A stretch of 28,437 nucleotides of DNA from Plantago elongata (Eukaryota > Streptophyta > Magnoliopsida > Lamiales > Plantaginaceae). Of the stretch, positions 1 through 10,415 are shown in pieces. The notes below the pieces were generated by a model. It ran no database searches and was not told the DNA's origin. It was given only the letters and a program-made list of their open reading frames with translations. The translations under genes and the position numbers were made by a program. Location: contig JAYMSP010001835.1 in NCBI GenBank assembly GCA_036897095.1, positions 1-28,437 of the forward strand, given 5' to 3'. Within the stretch, counting starts at the first letter, position 1; each line of letters opens with the position of its first letter.

Positions 1-568
1 CCAAAAAGAAAGGGCAACCATGCATGAGCAAGCAATGTTTGAATCATGTTATTTATGGAGCGAATCTTTCTTTCAGCTTTACCATTCTGAGAAGAGGTAT
101 GAGGATAGGAAAAGCGAAAAGATAATCCATTAGACTCACAAAACATCCCAAAACGGTTATTGTCATACTCCCCCCATTGTCACATTGAATGTTTTTTATT
201 TGTCGTTCAAATTGGGTAAGAATATAAGTGCGAAAGATCAAGAATTCGTCATACACATTAGATTTCTTGGCAAGAGGAAAAGTCCACAATAAGTTTGAGA
301 ATTCATCAAGAAAAAGCACATTATAGCGGTGGCCAATTGAACCTAAAATAGGTGATGTCCATAAATCAATGTGAATAATGTCAAAAGGCAAGAAAATTTT
401 AGATAAAGATGATTCAAACGGTAACTTAATCTGCTTACCGACAATGCAAGAACAACAAATACTAGTAGGCTTAGGTTTATTGCAAACAACATGTTTATCT
501 AACCAAAGAGACTCCAAAATAGCATGCCCGGGATGACCTAGACGCTCGTGCCAAGTTGGCGATGACAC
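1..568 (-). pseudogene. Copia integrase, N-terminal and catalytic core (partial, frameshifted)
   Basis: The open stretch 53-568 begins after WHERLGHPGHAIL, the GAG-pre-integrase/HHCC zinc finger: two His residues, then CCSC about 25-30 residues on. Catalytic-core motifs follow: IHIDLW (first Asp) and QCDNGG (second Asp). After CDNGG the frame shifts. The third acidic residue is seen in another frame in HTSSQNGKAERK (near 70-105), followed by a NNMIQTLLAHA-like stretch that reaches the left edge. Integrase would insert the cDNA into the genome; here a frameshift between the second and third catalytic residues disables it. Confidence 0.88.
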
Positions 569-639
569 AACATTAAAAGACGAAGGTTGGTGGGTGGGAA
601 GGGTGATGTTGATGAATGGGTAGAGATCCCCTTAACTAT

Positions 640-955
640 CACATCTCATTATTGCCATCCCCGCTTGAAAATCCTTCACAAAAACTTGATAAGGATCAAA
701 TTCAACAGACACAAAATTATCAGAAGTAAATTTGTGAACTGAGATTAGATTCTGATTTTAGGAGTTTGCAAAGCACGCATAAGATGAAGGGGACGAGACT
801 CGGAAGGCAAAGAAGTATTCCCACACCCATTAACCGGGATAAATTGGCCATTACCTACAACAATATTATTATGAATGCTCGAATTAGAATACAACGAGAG
901 TACCGTTCGAGGAGGTCATGTGCGATGACGCTCCAGAATCCATATACCATGTTGG
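640..955 (-). pseudogene. Copia protease remnant and linker to integrase
   Basis: Minus-strand 926-940 encodes DSGAS within WYMDSGASSHMTS, the aspartic protease active site of copia polyproteins. The frame then shifts, and SNSSIHNNIVVGNGQFIPV (about 830-890) continues the typical protease sequence. The stretch down to about 640 still resembles the usual linker before the integrase zinc finger, with further stops. The active-site motif is intact, but the reading frame around it is not. Confidence 0.82.
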
Positions 956-974
956 TGCAGGCGGGTTCAAGCTC

Positions 975-1996
975 ATCGTGTGCATAGATGCATTGAGATT
1001 CGTTGGTACGTAAGCTCCATAAGGTGTGCTAGAAGTAGCATAGGCTTGTGGAGCCGGTGGTGGCGGCGAGCGAAACGTCGAGCTGGGCGGCTGTGAGGGA
1101 AACGGTCACGGGGGGCTGAAATTGCGGCATCCATTGCCAGCTTTCCGGTTGTGTAGCTTGCCAAGGTACATTCGCGGAGTTCGCAGATCCCCAGTATTAC
1201 CTTTAACATTAGTCTTACATTGACCATTGTTCTTACCTTTCTTTCCTTGTCCGGTGCCTTTGCCATTATTCCTGTTACGTGGTTGTCTGGTGTTGTCGGA
1301 GTGGTCATAGCGAACAACGGTAATCATAGCAGACTTAGTACCGGTAGACATAGTAGTAGTAAGTTCCCGTTCCTCAAGGCAAAGAGAGGAACGCACTTCA
1401 GAAAAAGATGGTAATACCTTGACATGGCGAATCTGAGTACCCACGCCTTTGTATGCTTCGGTTAAACCAGAAACAAGCTGAAGAACTAGTCGGCTGTTTG
1501 GAATAGGAGATCCAACATTTTTTAGCTGATCAGCTAAGCTCTTGAGACATTGATAATAGGTGGAGACATTGGGAAAATCTTCCAGCCATGTAGATGTAAA
1601 CTCTTATTTGAGAATAACAGGTCGAGAGGTTTGGTGGTCCTGAAAAATCTCCCGTCCAAGCTTCCATAGCGGTAGCACCGGGTTCGATAATGGTGTTAAG
1701 GAGATCATTCGAAATCGTGGTGTAAATCCATTGGAGGATTGTAGCACCAATGGTAGACCAAATTTCGATTTCTTCATCAGTCTTGGGAGCTGGCTTCGCT
1801 TTATTGGCAGGGGACGCGATAATGTGGTGAAACACACGATTAGCTCGAGCATGAATTTGAAACAATTCAGTTCAAGTTGCGTATTGGGAGTTTTCTATTC
1901 AAGGACTACGGAGACGTAAGGCTTGAGATTTGTGGCCGTGAGGGCCGGAGGGAAAACATGTTTGACCACGATTGAAGAGGGAGCGTCGGTAGACAT
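975..1996 (-). pseudogene. Copia gag remnant
   Basis: The likely start is the ATG at 1996 on the minus strand, giving MSTDAPSSIVVKHVFPP. A TAG stop interrupts after about 33 codons. The frame resumes as ELFQIHARANRVFHHIIASP (about 1800-1870), a hallmark of the UBN2-type copia gag domain. Further pieces in other frames read DHQTSRPVILK (near 1620) and LVSGLTEAYKGVGTQIRHVKV (near 1420-1490). A basic, Asn/Gly/Lys-rich tail follows; no CCHC zinc knuckle was found. At least three frame breaks are needed to follow the gag sequence, so it is dead. Confidence 0.85.
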
Positions 1997-2251
1997 GGTG
2001 AAGGACATAAAACAACATACGAATTCGAGAGAGAAACAGGGGGATCGTTCTTTTGAGAGACAATCCATGGGAGAAAGATGATCAACAGATGCTGGTCTGA
2101 TCGATTAGGGAAGGATGATCGACAGACAGTGGTCTGAATCGATTATGGAGAGATGTTGACAGGAGCAAGGATGAACAGGCTTGTCAACTGGAGAACGAAT
2201 TCAATCTGCGAGGATATTCAGGAGTTTTGGCAGTAGAGAGGATCGAACTAA

Positions 2252-2261
2252 TGTGATACCA
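2252..2261 (-). other. Primer-binding site for initiator tRNA-Met
   Basis: The minus strand reads TGGTATCACA immediately after the LTR end. The first eight bases (TGGTATCA) are the usual complement of the 3' end of plant initiator tRNA-Met, where reverse transcription of copia elements starts. The following bases no longer match the usual GAGC. Confidence 0.85.
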
Positions 2262-2447
2262 TGAGAATGTCTTTCGTGATTGTATTAATAAATACCAAAG
2301 GGTATATATACAATACAAACTATACTATTCTAATGAGAATATGAATTCTAACTCAATTCTAACTAGTCTAAGATTATACTAATCTAATTCTAACTAGTCT
2401 AGAATTATACTAAATATTCTAAACTAATATTTACATATACTCTATCA
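2262..2447 (-). repeat. copia 5' LTR (186 bp)
   Basis: On the minus strand it begins TGATAGAGTATATG and ends CATTCTCA, followed directly by the primer-binding site, so the right-hand boundary is firm. A TATA-like run (TATATATAC on the minus strand, about 2302-2311) would be the element's promoter. The LTR is short, as is usual for this copia group. The upstream boundary (2447) is inferred from the TG start and the change of sequence. Confidence 0.82.
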
Positions 2448-2473
2448 TACTTAGATACCCGTTTGCACTCTAA

Positions 2474-2957
2474 GAGCACTTTTGTAGGAGTTACAAAATT
2501 TCCCCCTATAATCTATCTCTATAGATGTTTTATCCAATAAATAATGCCCTATTTGCCATACTGTTTGAGTGGTCATTTTCCCACTCAAATTGAATATTTT
2601 GTACAAAAAAGTTCAATTTCAATTGAAAAATGCCACTCAAATTCTATCCTAATCAGTCCCTAAAATACTTAGTTATATAGTCATAACCTTAGGGCTCCTA
2701 TAATGTATTCAATATTTAATTTTTTCATTTAAAATAAAAGTTGTATGAGTGTATTGTGGTGGCCCAATAATGCAATGTCATTGATGACATTATTTAAAAC
2801 CATTCAAAAATTGCCCATTAATAGGCATTTGGTTTCACCGCGGGAATTTTGATGTGGGCCAAGTTGGTTATAGGATTCCTCAGATTTTCCACCATATGCA
2901 ATGCTTTTATCCTAAATTTAACATCTAAATGTGTTTTAGGATTCCTACAAAAATTGC
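2474..2957. mobile_element. Tourist/PIF-Harbinger-like MITE (candidate)
   Basis: The 484-bp segment is bounded by TAA on both sides (2471-2473 and 2958-2960), matching the 3-bp TWA target duplication of PIF/Harbinger elements. The ends are imperfect inverted repeats: left GAGCACTTTTGTAGGAG; right end, reverse complemented, GCAATTTTTGTAGGAAT. The interior is AT-rich and non-coding. The terminal repeat is short, so this is a structural call only. Confidence 0.5.
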
Positions 2958-3023
2958 TAACTGCTTTATGATGTCGATACTCATACCTCTATTGTACTCC
3001 ACAACTTACTCATACCTTTAATA

Positions 3024-3984
3024 TAGGAACAAACTCAATTCAACCCGAACCCGCGTAAATCCGATAATATATTTAAGTATGGTTTTAGTTGGGTTCTGTA
3101 TCCGCACCCGTTGACCACTCAACCCGTTCAAATCCCGACCCGATAATAGACCCAACTCGAAGACTACCCGGGCTAAACCCGACCTGTACACGACCCGCTC
3201 TACAACCTGAAATGTGATCCGAACCCGATCCAAAGCGAATCTCAACCCGGTTTCGATTGTTTTATCCGAATCTGAATTTTGTGAGTGTAGGTTTACTTAT
3301 TATTATTATTAGGCACTTACTACTGTCTCTTGCGCATTACGTTTGTACATTCATGTTCGTCTTTGTCGTCCATTCCATTCCAGTCCAGTGTGTTTCTCAT
3401 TTACTCCACCATTTCTTTTTTCTCTCTCTACTACATATCTTCTACCTACCTTTACCCCTCTGTAAAAATTGGTAATGATATAATTTCCCATTCACATAAA
3501 CACACATTGTTTCTTGTCTTTGTCTTCTTCTTCTACCCCCGGCAAATTTATTCTGTCATCTATACACTACAGCTCACTCCACAACACTCACAAGTTAAGA
3601 GAGAAGAAGATCGACTGGAGAACAGGAGAAGGAGAAGACAGCAGATCGAATTCGAGGTTCAGATCAACAACGGAGATGCATAAGTAGATCGATATTCAGA
3701 TCAGCAATGGAGATGGTGTCAACAGAGAATAGGAGATGAAGATCGGCATATCGCGATTCAGCGTCTCAGACAGCGGCTCAACCCATCGCTGACTTTGGAG
3801 AAAAATAAAAGGGATCTGATTCATTAATGGGTGTAACGTGTTGACATGGACTAATTAATTGTTACGAGTTTAGCACTCGTATCCGATTCATAAAAATATT
3901 TCGGGTTGAGTTACAAAATCCGTAAATTATCTTTAGCAGGTTCCAACTCAAGTTTTTCTAAATTTCAGATTGAGTTGGTTCCTA
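3024..3984. mobile_element. Non-autonomous hAT element (961 bp)
   Basis: The left end is TAGGAACAAACTCAAT and the right end, reverse complemented, is TAGGAACCAACTCAATC. Behind the left end, about eight ACCCG/CCCGA words cluster in 3040-3250; CGGGTTGAG occurs near the right end. Such subterminal GGGT/ACCC clusters are typical of plant hAT elements, where they bind transposase. Possible 8-bp target copies just outside (ACCTTTAA and ACCATTTA) differ at two bases. The interior (3330-3780) is pyrimidine-rich then purine-rich, like a plant 5' leader, and codes for nothing I recognise. Confidence 0.65.
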
Positions 3985-4350
3985 ACCATTTACACAACTA
4001 TACTCTATCCCTTCTAATTAAAAGAACAACTTTTATTCATCAGACATACCAAACGAGCACACCATCATTGCAAAGGCCTCTCCGATGGACACCTCTCCAC
4101 ACACAAGGGTACAACTCACAAGGCATGGAGGATAAGTGATGATATATGCCAATCTTTTGTCACTATGCTAAAAGGCAAAGGAAATGATGAGGCATGGTAG
4201 TTTTATTTATTTCCAACAAAGGTCCATACAAACCACGATTGTTTTTGGCAAAATGATGTAACAAAAATACAAATGAAGGTATCTTCTAGACTGCTGCCAT
4301 ATCTCTTATCCCGGTCGGAGGTCGTTTGGTACAGAATTACACTGCAATTT
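3985..4350. other. Gene-free stretch beyond the sulfurtransferase gene
   Basis: The last exon of the minus-strand sulfurtransferase gene would be expected here, encoding the usual GF..V.NM.GGY.AW C-terminus. I read all three minus-strand frames and found no such sequence. A possible acceptor at about 4345 would add only about 11 codons before a stop. No other structure was seen. Confidence 0.4.
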
Positions 4351-4606
4351 AGATATTGCCTTTCCTCCCAACAAATTTTACATATTTATTATTTTTAGCT
4401 ATCCCATCAAACTTCATACATTACTAAAAAATAAAATTACCCACCACTAACAAATAATAAACAATCCCAACTTTACATATAACTTACACATTTTGATATA
4501 AAAGTATATTTTCCTCCATCTTCTTCATTTTTATCATTACTTTAACTTTTTACGTAAAATTACGTGTCAATCTTAAAATATAAAGTTTGATGGGACAGAA
4601 GGAGTA
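4351..4606. mobile_element. Stowaway-like MITE, degenerate
   Basis: The right end, reverse complemented, reads TACTCCTTCTGTCCCATCAAA. This is close to the common plant Stowaway end (TACTCCCTCCGTCCC...). The left end, CTTTCCTCCCAACAAATTTTA, is a weaker inverted match. The interior is AT-rich. It lies just downstream of exon 4 of the sulfurtransferase gene, in what should be the next intron. Confidence 0.55.
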
Positions 4607-4651
4607 TATTTTTAGTTCGGTTCGGTTGATAGAATGAAAAGAATGACTTAC

Positions 4652-5515
4652 GGCACCAAGGAGATCAGCGGTTGCGTACAAGGACCTCACTCCACTTTGG
4701 CAGCCCTGCAATTCCCAAATCGCAAAAGATTTTACTTAAACATAGTAATTAAACCTTCAAATTAAAGAAGATGTATAATTAAGTCCTTTGATTAGGATAT
4801 TACCACAACAATATTATCTTCTTTGGTGCAAACGGACAAGACTTGATCAATGAATTTAGGATTCTTCACTCTGCCTAAAAAATATTAGCAAGTCAGTGAG
4901 ATATTGATAATATACTTATATGACCAAAATGAGTTGTTTTAACTATAGTGATGAGTATGCTTGATACATGTTAACAAGATCATTTATCAAGTAAGATAAC
5001 TATCATTTTACTAACTATCGATCATATTATCATTTCATTTTATCAAAGATACAGAAAGGGGCCAATCTTTGTTCTTGATAATATAGTATGAACTAATGGA
5101 ACTTTTTTAAAAGTATAATACTAATCACCACCTTCTGGAGTACTAAACATGTATGGAATATTCAGCGAATTCTCCACGTGACCTTTCTTGAATTCTTCTT
5201 CGGTCCTGTTTCCACATTTCCCATTTAGTTAGCCAATAATCAACCATAAAATGGTGAGTTCGAGATACAAGAAGGAGGTGTTGGATAGTCCTAATCCGTT
5301 TTTTCATGAAACCAGACGAATGAAAAATAAAATGCACACGTTTCGGAGTACCTGACGTCAAGATACCGATGACCATGTTGGAGGAGGAGGTTCTTAGCTT
5401 GATGGACATCAACAGTGGAGACCTGATGATTTTCTCCAGAAGAACTGAAGAGAAAGAATGAAGAAAGAAGAAAACAACAAGTTGAAATAGCCCAAAATGA
5501 TGGTAATGATACCAT
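4652..5515 (-). CDS. Rhodanese-like thiosulfate sulfurtransferase (STR16/17/18 type), 3' exon not found
   Basis: Four exons join in frame on the minus strand: 5515-5352, 5205-5132, 4874-4804 and 4705-4652, with GT-AG introns (intron 3 GTAATA...GCAG). The 119 residues read: a hydrophobic leader (residues 9-24, LLSSFFLF, possible signal or transit peptide), then STVDVHQAKNLL, HRYLDVRTEEEFKKGHVENS and GRVKNPKF. The active-site loop is VVGCQSGVRSL, with the catalytic Cys in a CxxGxR-type loop. Single-domain plant sulfurtransferases of this type move sulfane sulfur to thiol acceptors; some relatives reduce arsenate. The N-terminal leader resembles that of the STR17 branch. The family normally ends with about 25 more residues (GF..V.NM.GGY.AW), encoded by a fifth exon I could not find. 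The gene may therefore be truncated, or its last exon may lie beyond the inserted transposons to the left. A TATA box lies 106 bp upstream of the ATG. Confidence 0.88.
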
Positions 5516-5620
5516 ATGGAAGGATGTAAGCTAGCTAGTGTGCAAATATTAGTTGAAAATTATTGTGATTTGTAAGAAACCTGTTTTCCAAGCCCATGAG
5601 ATAGAAAGAATGCCTTTTAT

Positions 5621-5629
5621 TTTTATATA
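5621..5629 (-). promoter_or_regulatory. TATA box of the sulfurtransferase gene
   Basis: The minus strand reads TATATAAAA about 106 bp upstream of the ATG at 5515, a normal spacing for a plant TATA box plus a ~75-base leader. Confidence 0.55.
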
Positions 5630-6149
5630 CAAGTTTGATTTTTGTTGAATCAGTTGGCTCTAGCTGCTGCTGCTTTTGTTGATTGTTTTGCAGCAAGACA
5701 GTTTTAAAAGCGAAACCAGCTGCAATATGTAGTGAAGCTTTGACCGGATTTTCAATATGGTGTCGTAGAAATTAATGTAGAATACTTACAAAGTGTCTTC
5801 AGTTTTATAATGCGGAAAATGGAATTGAATATGCATGGATATTTAATGACATCTACAAACAGAATCGTGATCATAGAAATAGAGTGACCAAAAGAGAGTG
5901 ATAAATAATGTTTGTATAATTATCAACAGAATAATAAAAAATTAATAATTATTGAAGATATTATTATTTTACATAAAAAAATAAAATGTCGATATTATTC
6001 AAAAAATTTCTTACAAATTAGTGTTAATATATTCAATTTCAAATATATACTCAAATTAAATAATAAAGATGGTATATTTAATAATCAAAACAAATCTACA
6101 AATAACTAATTAGATTCGGTTTAGATTTGGTTTTGTTAGAATAATGAAT
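5630..6149. other. Gene-free AT-rich stretch upstream of the sulfurtransferase gene
   Basis: The first ~250 bp probably contain the promoter of the minus-strand gene. Beyond that the DNA becomes very AT-rich. No coding pattern or transposon end was recognised. Confidence 0.4.
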
Positions 6150-6560
6150 AAAGTAGTATACAATCATCATCAAAATAATTAAACATTATTTAACCAAATT
6201 ATTTTATGACAATTTTACAAGCATTTTTTATTCCAATTTTCAAATTACTTTTATAAAATTTTAACATTTATTATCATCTACAAACTTCTTTCTTCTGAAT
6301 TTAATTACAAGCATCATTTAACATTATGTTACAAGCATCATTAATAGGAAACAATCATCATATTAATACTGCAAGGATCATTCAATATTATATTACAATT
6401 ATCGAATAATTCAAACATCAAATGACAAACAAACATTATATTAGTATACTGCAAGCATTATTTAACAAGCATCATATTAGAACTGCATATATAATATAAC
6501 ATTAAATTATAAACATCATGTAATACAATAATGCAAAACGAAACAAGCATCATACTAATT
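6150..6560. repeat. Degenerate array of ACAAGCATCATTT-like units
   Basis: The words AAGCATCATT, CAATCATCAT, AAACATCA and GCAAGCATTATTTAA recur about a dozen times at irregular 18-45 base spacing, separated by AACATTATAT-like AT runs. The pattern looks like an old, diverged minisatellite. No terminal repeats were seen. Confidence 0.5.
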
Positions 6561-7369
6561 AGTAAAACTTACAAGGAAAATGTGAAACCTAGAAGGTTGA
6601 TTAATTTGATGATGATGTATCAATTAGCATATGCTTGTTTAATTTGTTTCAACGGGCATCTAAATGTGTTTTGAGTTAGTTTTTTATAAATATAATATAG
6701 ATTTTATCAATTTTAATATATTTTCTTTTAAATGTACTATTCATTTATAGAAAGTTCATCATTCATTTATAGTATATTTTTTATATATCATTGAAGTGTA
6801 AAGGTTTTTTAATTTGTAATTATCTCTTAAAATATTATGCTTTAATATAACAGTTAATTGTCAGATTCAATTAATTTTATACTAAAGTTTGTAATGTAAG
6901 TCTATACCAGTGGGCCACTACTTGTATGATTACAGATTAAAGTAATGGGATGGAGTGGGGATCATATCATATTGGAGCCTTGTCACCATGCAATTTAAAA
7001 TCATGTAGAATAAGTCACGCGCATATTCCATTAGTTTTATTGGAGCAACTATTACCTAATTTGACTCCAATGGCGTTGGAACCAAAATTGTTTAAAGTAA
7101 TCGGACCTAATAGATAAGAGTATTCTGTAGTTCTGCACTTCTGATACATATATTTTACTTATTCTCAGACCAATTGTTCTTTGTTAATATAATTTAGAAA
7201 AAGAAAAAAGGAAACCTTGCTTTACAAAAATGCAACATGCATAAATAGGTTGGATTGTTTGAAGATTTGCAGCTGTTTTAAAAAGCAGTTTGATATGAAC
7301 ATGACTGAGCATTTTCGCACTCCAAATCCTAATAAAGCAAGTCAGTTATTAAAACATAAATCCAAAAAT
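6561..7369. other. Gene-free AT-rich stretch
   Basis: Read on both strands. No protein-family similarity, long ORF or clear transposon end was found. Confidence 0.4.
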
Positions 7370-7443
7370 TAGCCAACAACAGTCTCAAACTTATAACCTT
7401 TATATCATTAACATGACGCTCTAACCAACTGAGTTGATGAGCC
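7370..7443 (-). pseudogene. tRNA-Ile (AAT)-derived pseudogene
   Basis: Minus-strand 7443-7370 is 74 bases, the length of a tRNA. It keeps the D-arm AACTCAGTTGGTTAGAGC (box A), an anticodon loop TTAATGA with anticodon AAT, and a T-arm-like AGTTTGAGACT (box B). Plant tRNA-Ile-AAU shares this D-arm and the GTTAATGA-like loop. Several stem pairs are lost in the acceptor, anticodon and T stems, so it is not a working tRNA. It could also be the head of a tRNA-derived SINE, but no SINE body or A-rich tail is obvious. Confidence 0.7.
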
Positions 7444-8740
7444 TTATTATATACAATATACATTATCATGTATATTAATATGACAACATGAATACATTAT
7501 TAGACTGCCAGACATGTCTATACCGAAAAATCTATATATATATATATTCTAAAGAGCAATTTTTATTCTAAAGTGTTTATATAGCACTTTGCACTCAAAT
7601 AAATGAGAATTTCTTCTATATATTTAATTTATTTGACCAACAAAAATGTAAACATGCTAAGTCTATATATGGCTACAATATATATGGGGTATCATTTCTT
7701 CTTTCATTTTAAACCAAAAGGCGTGTGTATGGTTATTACTCCTCCTCTTTTATACTATTTATTCCTTTTAGTTTTTATTTTCAATTATTAATATTTGATC
7801 AAATATAAAAATATAAAATCGCCCTCTACAAACGGATCCCCCTCACGACTACATCTTACATATTATAAATTTAACGATGTTCACACTTTTAATTTAAAAT
7901 TTTAATTGAGTACGTTTAATTAAAATACCAATTTATATTTAAATCTTTTTGTATATGTCTTAAGTCAAAATTGGATGAGATAATTTATAGTAATTTTATT
8001 TCATTTTTTTACCAAATAAATACAAAGAAAATAAAGATGGCAAAGCTTATAAGTCCAGCCAATGCAGTGCATTTTCTTTCATGTGTAAAATGTTGCACGT
8101 CAATTGCTTTATTTTAAGATGTGATTATTAAATATATAGTATGAATCTCCTCTAAGACTCATTAATTTTTTTAATTTTTTATTTTATTTATAGTTAATTA
8201 ATAGCTATAATTAACTACGAAAAAATGAATGAGATAATTTATTTCAGTTGTTTATATTTTTTCTACTTAAATAATTTAAAATAATTATAAACATGGTAAG
8301 AAATCATTTCATATCACTCTCCATCCATTTCGCAAGCAGCCAGCCATTTACATTTTTAACTCAAAGAAATATTATAATTGTAAACACTAATTGCAGTACT
8401 CTCTCTTAATTATGTAAAGTAGAAAATTACATTGATTTTAAAGGATACACTTAACATTTCCATATAAAAAAATAATATTAGTACGATTTAAATATAGAGT
8501 AGCTTAAATGCATGTATAATTTATTTGAATCGGAACAGGAATTTATATCAACAACGATGGATATGATCCAAAGATACTAAAAGGCTAAAAGCTTCGTAGC
8601 CCCATTAACGTTGTCCCCACCCTAGATCAGTCGGAAATCCTTTATTTTGAGCTTCCCTCACCTATCAAATTCATCTCATGATGTTTTTTGCAATAAATTT
8701 CTGCACCAAATTTGGGCAGTTCATATCTTTTCGGGTCAAC
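7444..8740. other. Gene-free AT-rich stretch
   Basis: Long runs of A and T, with a short TA dinucleotide run near 7532-7546. The short ORFs here have no recognisable motif. No transposon end was recognised. Confidence 0.4.
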
Positions 8741-9553
8741 TTCATTTAGTACCCCTCTTAGATGTTTTATTACACTTTGATCCCTGTTAATTCAACAATA
8801 ACATATAAAACTATTTTTTTTATTTTACCATTGACTAAAGGAATGATGCCAAACACGATTTTATTTTGTCAATTTAAAAATTTATTCATTATTCATTTTC
8901 TAATTCAACATAAATACTTTATTTTTCATTTTGTTGTGAATTACCTTATCATTTTCACAATATAATTATAATTTTCATAACATAGGTATTGTTGGACTTA
9001 TACAAGATCAGAAATAATTTTCGAACCAAATTGAAAGTTAGACAGGAATTGAAAAAAAATATTGGGGGAAGAAAAATAAAGTTCCACCGGAGATGGTCAG
9101 AGGTGTAATAACTCCAATGGAGAAGTTATATCCGCAGCTCCATCAGGAGCATCTTCGGTTGGAGCTGTAAATTGCAACTCCAATCGGAGCTAAAATAACT
9201 CTGGTGGACCAGCTCCACATCGGAGCAACGGGACAAAAGTTGTGCAAAAATCTCCGGTGGAGCTGTTCCACTTTTCAATTTCTTTTTCTCTTTTGAATTT
9301 TTGACAAATTTCCTTTTCATTTTAACTATTATATTTATTAGTTTGTCGAATTTTATAATTTATAAAATATAATTTTAAATCTGGAGTAAATATATTATAT
9401 GTTTTAAGTCAGGGTTAAATTTGCAAACTACATTAAAACTTGTGAAGGGTATTTTGGCTAAAGTAAATTTTGTTTGACCATTGGACCTATATGTAATTAT
9501 TGATAGATATTTTGATCTAGATATAATTATTCATCTACAAGGGGCTAATTTGA
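8741..9553 (+). mobile_element. Array-bearing TIR repeat family, copy A (intact ends)
   Basis: Left end TTCATTTAGTACCCCTCTT; right end, reverse complemented, TTCAAATTAGCCCCTTGTAG. These form imperfect ~25-bp terminal inverted repeats ending in AGATG. Between two AT-rich arms lies a block of short inverted words at about 9080-9265 (CCACCGGAG, TTGGAGCTG, CAACTCCAATCGGAGCT). Copy B at 13614-15164 aligns over the left arm, array and right arm, so this is a true repeat family. No coding capacity. The superfamily is unclear: the ends resemble TIR-type (Mutator-like) MITEs, but no target duplication was found. Confidence 0.6.
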
Positions 9554-10415
9554 AAAAAGAAAAATCTAGAAAAGGTGGTATATGATGCTCATTTTTCCTA
9601 CTCTCTTTTATTACCAACATTTTTTATCCATTTTTATTTTCAATGGATATGCCCTAACAATTTTAAACGATTTTGTAACAACAAAACATTTGTCATTCCA
9701 AATGTTATTTCATTGATTCATGCTCAATTCAATCCGTAGATGTGTCGACTTTCGTGACAACTCATAGTGTTCAATGAAATGTTACAAGTTATATATTATT
9801 TTATTTCGATTATTTTCTGATTTATTTTTCATTTGTATATATGACTTTGGTTTTTGTATATACATATAGATTTATGATATGGTAGATTTTGAATGTTATG
9901 CCCGACATGATCAACCTCTTGCTAGAATTATTTCTCATAGATGTCTAAGTATGATGGTACTGAATGATTGTTAGGGTTTTATGAGAAGTTCTTTTGTTGT
10001 TGATTTTGTACTATTTATATTAGTGTCTCCGGTATTCGTGTTCATGTGTTTATAATGTTTATGTTGTCATTTATGTATCTAAAGTTACAAGTATTCAGAA
10101 GTTATATTCGGGTTTGTTGTTCCTTGAAAGAAGAGAATAAATTAAAGGTTGTGTTTGATTTTGTAACTGAAGTATTCTCAAGTTTGTAATCAAGAACCAC
10201 GAGTTCAATTTTCATTTTAGTACACTCGGACTTGGCCCAAGAAAACTATACCATCAAATAGAGTGATTTTGCTAGATTGAATGATTGATATTAATACGAG
10301 ATGCATTTAGAATAACAAGGATATATGCTAAAAGGTACAAACCACCCGACTTTGATTCAATTGAATCGTTAAGGCGCATGTAGAACTTCGAATTAATATA
10401 GATGAAAATCTCTTC
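9554..10415. other. Gene-free stretch
   Basis: Moderately AT-rich, with no open reading frame of note and no transposon ends recognised. A TATATAC-rich segment lies at 9835-9870. Confidence 0.35.

Larger units (their letters stand above)
1..2447 (-). mobile_element. Ty1/copia LTR retrotransposon, 5' part, inverted and decayed
   Basis: Read on the minus strand, the order is LTR (2262-2447), tRNA-Met primer site (2252-2261), gag (from 1996 leftwards), protease and integrase, running off the left edge. This gag-PR-INT order is that of Ty1/copia elements. The coding part is broken by several stops and frameshifts, so the copy cannot be autonomous. Reverse transcriptase, RNase H and the second LTR would lie left of the window. 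The five bases just outside the LTR (2448-2452, TACTT) would be the target duplication; the partner copy is outside the window. Confidence 0.92.

Noticed and set aside
3257..3683. Ser/Phe/Tyr-rich plus-strand frames
   Set aside because: Pyrimidine-rich DNA read as protein; it lies inside the hAT element and has no motif.
4321..4346. Alternative last exon of the sulfurtransferase gene (about 11 codons to a stop)
   Set aside because: An acceptor-like GCAG is present, but the residues do not resemble the family C-terminus; there is no evidence it is used.
5143..5412. 89-codon minus-strand frame
   Set aside because: It is in the wrong frame over exon 1 and reads through intron 1 of the sulfurtransferase gene; the spliced model explains the region better.
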